Below are positions 37,617 to 42,071 of a DNA stretch of 42,071 nt, one piece after another (the first letter of the stretch is position 1; every line of letters begins with the position of its first letter). The DNA is from Pilimelia terevasa. GTDB taxonomy: Bacteria; Actinomycetota; Actinomycetes; Mycobacteriales; Micromonosporaceae. The DNA is taken from assembly GCF_014647915.1 (NCBI RefSeq), contig NZ_BMQC01000023.1:1-42071 (forward strand), written 5' to 3'. The position numbers and the translations under genes were made by a program. The notes beneath the pieces were generated by a model. The model had not been told where the DNA came from and made no database searches. It saw only the letters and a program-made list of their open reading frames with translations.

Positions 37617-39623
37617 TCAGTCGTCGCGGCCGATCTGCGTCGCGCAGACCCGCCCGCCCGGTACTCCGGCGAAGGCGAGTGCGGTCAGGGCCGCGGCGAC
37701 CCCGGTCGGCGACCCCGCTACCGCCGCTGTCAGGTCCTCCGGCGCCGGCAGTCCGGCCACCAGCTCGGCCAGGGCCACGGCACTGTCCACGACGGTCAGG
37801 TCGCCCAGGGCGGCGAGCGCCGCGCGGTCGTACGAGTCCTGCCCGGGGTCCACCCAGTGGACGACGGCGGCGGGCCGGGTGTCCCCCTGCAACCGCAGCT
37901 CCTCCAGCAGGCCGCGCACCGCGGCCGCACCGGTGCCCTCGCCCACCACCAGCAGGCCCGCGGCCGCCGGGTCGGCGGCGAGCCCGCCCTCCGGCGGGCG
38001 CAGTCGCACCTGGTCGCCGGGGGCGACCCGGCCGGCGAGCGCCGCGGCCACGTCGTCGACCGACTCCGCCCGCACGTGCAGCTCCACGGTGTTGTCCAGC
38101 CGCGGCGCGCCCGCGATCCAGCACGGCGCCCAGACGTCGCGGTGGTGCGCGGTCTCCACGACCGCGTGCTGGCCGCCGACGTAGGGGTAGGGCAGGAAGG
38201 TGCGCACCAGCAGGACCGCCAGGTCGGGGCGGCGCAGCTCGCGCGCGACCACCGTGCCGGTCCAGAAGGCCGGCGCGTACGCGGCCGCCGCCGCGCCCTC
38301 GCCGACCCAGCGCGCGACCAGGTCCGCCGTGGCCTGCCAGGCCGCCTGTTCCCGGGGCCCCCACCCTTCGTGGCCGCGGACCGCGTCGGCGAGCAGCGCC
38401 GCCAGCGCCGCCGTCTGCTCCGGACGGACGCCCAGCGCCGCCGCCGCCGGGCCGAGCTGCGCCGCACCGGTGGCGACGAGCTGCGGCCGGTCGAGGTTCT
38501 CCGCCAGCCAGCCGATCGCCCGGCCGAGCTGCGCGGTGCGGGCCTCGGGCGCGGCGGGCAGGAGCGACTGCACCGCCTGCTGCGGCCCGCCGTCGGCGTC
38601 GCCGGGGGCCGGCAGCGGGCCGGGCACCGCACGGGCGTCGGCCGGCGCCGCGGGCGCGGCCGGTGCGGGCGTACCGGGCGCCACGTACCCCGGGGGTCGC
38701 GCGGCGCCCCCGGGCGGCGCGGTGCCGCCCTCGGGCCGCCCGGCGCCGCCCGGCGGGCCGCCGACTGCCCCGGGTCCGCCCCCGGCAGCGCCGCCGGCCG
38801 GCCCGGCTCCCGCGCCCTGTCCGCCCGGCGGCAGCCCGGTGGCGCCGCCGGCTCCCCCCGGACCGCCCGCCGGCCCCCCGGTACCCGGCACGACCGGCGC
38901 GCCCCCGACGACGGTCCCGGGACCCGCCGGTCGCGGTCCCGCGACCGGGCCGCCTTCCCCGGCGACCGGGCTCCGGCCCGACGGCGACCCGCGGGTCGAC
39001 CGGGCCGCTCCCGCGCCGTCCGCACCCGGCTGCCTCCCGTTCGCCCGTACCGCTCCCGGATCCGCCGGCTCCGCGCCCGCCGCGCCGCCGCCCGCGCTCC
39101 CCGGCCCGGGACCCGCTCCGCCTGGTCCGCCGCCGGCCGTTCCGGGTCCGCCGCCGGCCGTTCCCGGACCGGCCGCTCCCGGACCCGCCGGCGCCGGGCC
39201 GGCCGCGCCCGGCCCCGCCCCTCCCGGCCCCGCCCCTGCCGAACCGGCCGGACCGCCCGAACCCGCGCCGGCCTGGGTCCCTCCCGCCGCCGGCCCGGCG
39301 CCCCCGGAACCCGCCGTACCGCGCGGCGCGACCGGAGCGGGACCGTCGAGAGCGGCGGTGAGGAGCCGCGCCACCGCCGCCGGCCCACCGCCGCCGGCCA
39401 GGGACGCGCGCAGCACCTGGGCCAGCTCACTCAGCGGCGACCGGGTACCCGGGGCGGGGCCGTCGGCCAGCAGCGCGCTCAACCGGCCGCCCTGCGCCCG
39501 CGCGACGGCGGCCGCCGAGGCGGCGGCCGAGGTGCCGGGCGGCCCCTGCGTCACCGCCTGCCGCAGCGTGCGGATCAACCCGGCGAGGTCAGGGGCGGGC
39601 CCGTCCGGTCCGATGCTCGTCAC
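37617..39623 (-). CDS. Gly/Pro/Ala-rich protein with degenerate flavohaemoglobin-like C-terminal module
   Basis: The product has 668 aa from GTG 39623 (CATACT six bases before the start, likely leaderless). Residues 1-95 are a soluble helical head (LAGLIRTLRQAVTQGPPG). About 100-345 is an extreme low-complexity Gly/Pro/Ala region. From 359, AQLGRAIGWLAENLDRPQLV and ALGVRPEQTAALAALLADAV match the second half of an Hmp-type globin, but the proximal-His position aligns with Ala394. From about 448 a ferredoxin-reductase-like region follows (FLPYPYVGGQHAVVET, VAPGDQVRLRPPEGG, LLVVGEGTGAAAVRGLLEEL). The FAD motif RxYS is replaced by APCWIAGAP. A haem- and probably FAD-free scaffold is inferred. Function unknown. 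Confidence 0.82.
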   Translation of the reverse strand: MTSIGPDGPAPDLAGLIRTLRQAVTQGPPGTSAAASAAAVARAQGGRLSALLADGPAPGTRSPLSELAQVLRASLAGGGGPAAVARLLTAALDGPAPVAPRGTAGSGGAGPAAGGTQAGAGSGGPAGSAGAGPGGAGPGAAGPAPAGPGAAGPGTAGGGPGTAGGGPGGAGPGPGSAGGGAAGAEPADPGAVRANGRQPGADGAGAARSTRGSPSGRSPVAGEGGPVAGPRPAGPGTVVGGAPVVPGTGGPAGGPGGAGGATGLPPGGQGAGAGPAGGAAGGGPGAVGGPPGGAGRPEGGTAPPGGAARPPGYVAPGTPAPAAPAAPADARAVPGPLPAPGDADGGPQQAVQSLLPAAPEARTAQLGRAIGWLAENLDRPQLVATGAAQLGPAAAALGVRPEQTAALAALLADAVRGHEGWGPREQAAWQATADLVARWVGEGAAAAAYAPAFWTGTVVARELRRPDLAVLLVRTFLPYPYVGGQHAVVETAHHRDVWAPCWIAGAPRLDNTVELHVRAESVDDVAAALAGRVAPGDQVRLRPPEGGLAADPAAAGLLVVGEGTGAAAVRGLLEELRLQGDTRPAAVVHWVDPGQDSYDRAALAALGDLTVVDSAVALAELVAGLPAPEDLTAAVAGSPTGVAAALTALAFAGVPGGRVCATQIGRDD

Positions 39624-39689
39624 CCTCTGAGTATGCGCAGGTCACGGGACTGGTGTCCGGCCACCCGGCCAGTGCGGCGCGGGTGCGGA

Positions 39690-39695
39690 TACGGT
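39690..39695 (+). promoter_or_regulatory. -10 element for the aldo/keto reductase
   Basis: TACGGT, six bases, then ATG 39702 with no ribosome site: leaderless layout, as at 30774. Confidence 0.45.
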
Positions 39696-39701
39696 GGCCC
39701 C

Positions 39702-40562
39702 ATGACATCGACGCGGGCACCTCTGGGCGGATCCGTCACCATCGGCGACATCGAGGTCGGCCGCCTCGGCTACGGCGCGATGCGGCTGTGCGGCGCGGGC
39801 ATCTGGGACGCGCCCGCCGACCCGGACGCGGCGCTGGCGGTCCTGCGCGCCGCGGTGGCGCACGGCGTCACGTTCGTCGACACCGCGGACAGCTACGGCC
39901 CCGACGTCAGCGAGCGGCAGATCCGCGAGGCCCTGCACCCGTACGAGGGGCTGCTCGTGGCCACCAAGGGCGGGCTCGTGCGGACCGGCCCCGACCAGTG
40001 GCACCCGGTCGGGCGCCCCGAGTACCTGCGGCAGTGCGTGGAGATGAGCCTGCGCCGGCTGGGCGTCGACCGGATCGACCTGTGGCAGCTGCACCGGATC
40101 GACCCGCAGGTGCCGGTCGAGGAGAGCCTCGGGGTCGTCCGGGAGATGCAGGACGAGGGGAAGATCCGCCACGTCGGACTGTCGCAGGTGACCGTCGCCG
40201 AGCTGACCCGGGCCCGGCGGGTCGTCGACATCGTGAGCGTGCAGAACCTGTACAACCTCGGCGACCGGCGCAGCGAGGACGTCGTCGACCACTGCACCCG
40301 CGAGGGTATCGCCTTTATCCCGTGGTACCCCGTCGCCGCCGGTGACCTCGCCCGGCCCGGCGGCGTGCTGGACGTCCTGGTCAAGGAGACCGGTCACACG
40401 GCCGCGCAGCTCGCGCTCGCCTGGCTGCTGCGGCGCTCGCCGGTGATCGCCCCGATCCCGGGCACCAGCTCCCTGGCGCACCTGGCAGAGAACGTCGCCG
40501 CGGCGTCCATCGACCTCGACGACGAGGTGTTCGCGGCCCTCAGCGCCGCCGCGGCGCGCTGA
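39702..40562 (+). CDS. Aldo/keto reductase
   Basis: The product has 286 aa from ATG 39702. (beta/alpha)8 AKR fold with tetrad Asp (FVDTADSYG), Tyr (same motif), Lys (LLVATKGGL) and His (LWQLHRIDP). The NADPH site is at the C-terminus (PIPGTSSLAHLAENVAAA). Close to the oxidoreductase group of bacterial AKRs with broad carbonyl substrates. Divergent from the flavohaemoglobin-like gene (78 bp gap). The stop is one base from the stop of the convergent next gene. Confidence 0.95.
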   Translation: MTSTRAPLGGSVTIGDIEVGRLGYGAMRLCGAGIWDAPADPDAALAVLRAAVAHGVTFVDTADSYGPDVSERQIREALHPYEGLLVATKGGLVRTGPDQWHPVGRPEYLRQCVEMSLRRLGVDRIDLWQLHRIDPQVPVEESLGVVREMQDEGKIRHVGLSQVTVAELTRARRVVDIVSVQNLYNLGDRRSEDVVDHCTREGIAFIPWYPVAAGDLARPGGVLDVLVKETGHTAAQLALAWLLRRSPVIAPIPGTSSLAHLAENVAAASIDLDDEVFAALSAAAAR

Positions 40563-40563
40563 C

Positions 40564-41091
40564 TCAGCGGGACGGTACGACGTGGGTGGCGCCGGCACCG
40601 ACCCGCAGGACGGCCGTCTCCGCCACGCCCTGCGTCATGCTCGCGGTGTCGAACGCCGCCCAGCCCTCGCCGGTGGCGATCGTCGCCTGGCGCCAGGTGG
40701 GGTGCATGAGCGGCACGACGCCGTTCATCAGCGTGGTGAAGGCCGTGACGTCCGAGGCCCGGTCGAACGTGACCACGGTGACCCGGGTGCCGTCGAGGGC
40801 GCACGTGCCGCGCTCGTGGTGCGGGTAGGTCCCGGAGTCCGCGCGCAGCGGCTGGTACCCCGTGCAGCGCAGGTCCTCGGCCAGCGCGGCGGCGGGCTGC
40901 CCGACGTACCCGGCGCCGAACCCGTCCAGCAGGGCCGGGCCCTGCCAGCCGAGCAGCGCGCCGACGGCCCCGGCGGCGACGGCGCCCCCGACGTAGGCGG
41001 CCGCCCGGCGGCCGCGCGGGCGCCCGGCGGGGCTTGTCGCGGGGGAGTCCGGGGCGGTGCTGGTGTCGGGTGCCTCGATGGCCGTCGTCAC
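40564..41091 (-). CDS. Single-pass membrane protein of unknown function
   Basis: The product has 175 aa from GTG 41091, seven bases after GGAGG. A Pro/Ser/Thr-rich cytoplasmic start and basic GRPRGRRAA lead into one membrane helix (AAYVGGAVAAGAVGALLGW). An outer domain of about 115 aa follows with two Cys (LRCTGYQ, GTCALDG), likely a disulfide. The beta/alpha pattern (RVTVVTFDRASDVTAFTTLM, ATGEGWAAFD) resembles no family I can name. Single gene. Confidence 0.75.
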   Translation of the reverse strand: MTTAIEAPDTSTAPDSPATSPAGRPRGRRAAAYVGGAVAAGAVGALLGWQGPALLDGFGAGYVGQPAAALAEDLRCTGYQPLRADSGTYPHHERGTCALDGTRVTVVTFDRASDVTAFTTLMNGVVPLMHPTWRQATIATGEGWAAFDTASMTQGVAETAVLRVGAGATHVVPSR

Positions 41092-41202
41092 AGGTTGCCT
41101 CCGATACCTGAACAAAAGGGGTATTACTGAGCGTAGTCGGCGACCCGACCTCGGTCTGTCGGCCCACCGGCCGACCTTGGGGTGGACGCCTGGCGGGTAC
41201 GC

Positions 41203-41250
41203 GAATCGCGGCCCCCGGAGCGCGCTACCGTGCTCCGGGGGCCGCGATTC
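41203..41250. terminator. Terminator of the collagen-like gene
   Basis: GAATCGCGGCCCCCGGAGC (41203-41221) and its exact complement (41232-41250) form a 19-bp stem with a 10-nt loop, 12 bp after the stop of the minus-strand gene at 41263. Confidence 0.85.
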
Positions 41251-41262
41251 CTTACCGACCGA

Positions 41263-42071
41263 TCAGTTACTCGTCGCGCACAGTGCGTAAGCTTCGAGCG
41301 ACCAGCTCGCGTTGTTGTTCTCGTGCTCCATCGCCGACACCGCCCAGGCGCCGTTGTTGGTGACCGGGCCGTTGGCGTACACGACCTGGCGCTGCGCGTC
41401 GGCACCGGCGACCGTGTAGCCGCCGCCCACGACCACCTTGCCGGTCGGGCAGGTCGCCAGAATGTGCTTCGGGCTGGTGCTGTTGCTGGCCGAAGCGGCG
41501 TCGACCCGGACGTACCCGCTGACGCCGCTGGCGCCCGCCGCCCCGGTGTCGCCCTTCGCTCCGGTGTCGCCCTTCGCGCCGGCGGCGCCCGGGTCGCCCT
41601 TGTCGCCCTTGGCTCCGGTGGCCCCGGCAGCACCGGCGGCGCCGGCCGCTCCGGTGTCGCCCTTGGCCCCGGTGTCGCCCTTGGCGCCCTTGAGGGAGTC
41701 CAGCCACGCGGCCTGGTCACCGACGAAGCCCAGCTCGACGGCGAGAGCGTAGGCGCTCTGCCCCTCGGCGCCCGCGGCGCCGTTCTGCCCGTCGGCGCCC
41801 GCGGCGCCGCTCTGGCCCTGGGCGCCCGCCGCGCCGTCCTGGCCGGCCGCGCCGGTGTCACCCTTGGCGCCCTTGAGGGAGGCGATCCACTCGCCCGGGG
41901 TACCGGCGAACCCGAGCTCCACGGCCAGGTCGTACGCGCTCGCCCCGGTGTCGCCCTTGTCGCCCTTGGCTCCGTCTGCGCCGGTGTCGCCCTTGTCGCC
42001 CTTGGCTCCGTCTGCGCCGGTGTCGCCCTTGTCGCCCTTGGCTCCGTCTGCGCCGGTGTCGCCCTTGTCGC
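41263..42071 (-). CDS. Collagen-like repeat protein, C-terminal part (5' end outside window)
   Basis: The last 269 residues are visible; the N-terminus lies beyond the window. Gly-X-Y runs of the GAKGDKGDTGAD type alternate with two copies of a spacer of about 24 residues (SAYDLAVELGFAGTPGEWIA and SAYALAVELGFVGDQAAWLD, each followed by SLKG). The final collagen run ends in a globular domain of about 90 aa (GYVRVDAASASNST, CPTGKVVVGGGYTV, ENNNASWSLEAYALC) with two Cys. GXY chains with Asp/Lys/Thr form bacterial collagen-type triple helices, and the globular end would act as trimer seed or ligand-binding head. Export signal not visible. Surface or spore-coat location is likely. Confidence 0.88.
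   Translation of the reverse strand, partial: DKGDTGADGAKGDKGDTGADGAKGDKGDTGADGAKGDKGDTGASAYDLAVELGFAGTPGEWIASLKGAKGDTGAAGQDGAAGAQGQSGAAGADGQNGAAGAEGQSAYALAVELGFVGDQAAWLDSLKGAKGDTGAKGDTGAAGAAGAAGATGAKGDKGDPGAAGAKGDTGAKGDTGAAGASGVSGYVRVDAASASNSTSPKHILATCPTGKVVVGGGYTVAGADAQRQVVYANGPVTNNGAWAVSAMEHENNNASWSLEAYALCATSN
41945..42071 (-). repeat. 36-bp perfect tandem repeat in the collagen-like gene
   Basis: Three identical copies (41945, 41981, 42017) and a partial fourth (42053 onward) are seen, each coding for 12 residues of Gly-X-Y sequence (GAKGDKGDTGAD). Identity at DNA level, including wobble positions, points to recent expansion or slippage. The array continues past the window edge. Confidence 0.95.

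Noticed and set aside
41945-42071. Regular 36-bp repeats looking like a CRISPR array
   Set aside because: The repeats are contiguous with no spacers and encode in-frame Gly-X-Y collagen sequence.

Overview
The window comes from a very GC-rich actinobacterial chromosome. Codon third positions are almost all G/C, GTG starts are common, and genes are packed with 4-bp ATGA/GTGA overlaps. The gene set and sequence style suggest Micromonosporaceae or a close relative; this is inferred from style, not from a marker gene.

Layout. (1) 1-566: tail of an IS3-family transposase, an ORF cut by that IS, and tRNA-Leu(GAG) on the minus strand. This looks like the scar of an integrative element next to a tRNA 3' end. 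(2) 0.67-9.0 kb: a TPR/FnIII membrane protein, then an operon for a beta-propeller/FnIII exported protein, a MoxR ATPase, a DUF58 protein and a TgpA-type membrane transglutaminase that lacks catalytic Cys and His. (3) 9.1-11.6 kb: a small conserved protein, a lipoprotein overlapping a CcdA-like thiol transporter, and a tandem universal stress protein behind a DosR-like box. (4) 11.8-17.2 kb: a five-gene minus-strand lipid-modification operon (small membrane protein, FAD amine-oxidase-like protein, DUF1365, cyclopropane-fatty-acid-synthase-like methyltransferase, SDR) divergent from a MerR-B12 photoreceptor-type repressor (LitR/CarH). The intergenic region holds three ACA triplets spaced exactly 11 bp, laid over a TTGACA promoter. 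(5) 17.3-20.6 kb: DHA2 transporter, RibD-C/DHFR-like protein, DinB-like protein with an N-terminal tandem repeat, PspC protein.

(6) 20.7-31.6 kb: a near-complete catabolic kynurenine pathway on the minus strand: kynureninase, kynurenine 3-monooxygenase with a C-terminal membrane anchor, aminomuconate-semialdehyde dehydrogenase, then hydratase, acylating acetaldehyde dehydrogenase, aldolase, oxalocrotonate decarboxylase, RidA-type deaminase, 3-hydroxyanthranilate dioxygenase and ACMS decarboxylase. A divergent HGGFW alpha/beta hydrolase is a good candidate for kynurenine formamidase. Together these take N-formylkynurenine to alanine, pyruvate and acetyl-CoA; tryptophan dioxygenase is not in the window. 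(7) 31.6-33.5 kb: cobF and a 3-hydroxyisobutyryl-CoA hydrolase-like gene.

(8) 33.5-36.2 kb: an orphan iron box, then a perfect 19-bp inverted repeat at the start of a 2.4-kb lower-GC island. The island carries a degraded integrase, the C-terminal part of a phage-fibre-like protein, and a translationally coupled pair: a secreted four-cysteine protein and a lipoprotein. (9) 36.3-42.1 kb: a secreted trypsin-fold protein without catalytic His and Ser, a Gly/Pro/Ala-rich protein ending in a degenerate flavohaemoglobin-like module, an aldo/keto reductase, a small membrane protein, and the C-terminal part of a collagen-like surface protein with identical 36-bp repeats.

Three different families here (transglutaminase, trypsin, flavohaemoglobin) have lost their catalytic or cofactor residues while the frame stays intact, which suggests binding or structural roles. 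The most testable regulatory discovery is the CarH-type operator of the lipid operon. The least explained genes are the secreted protein/lipoprotein pair in the island.
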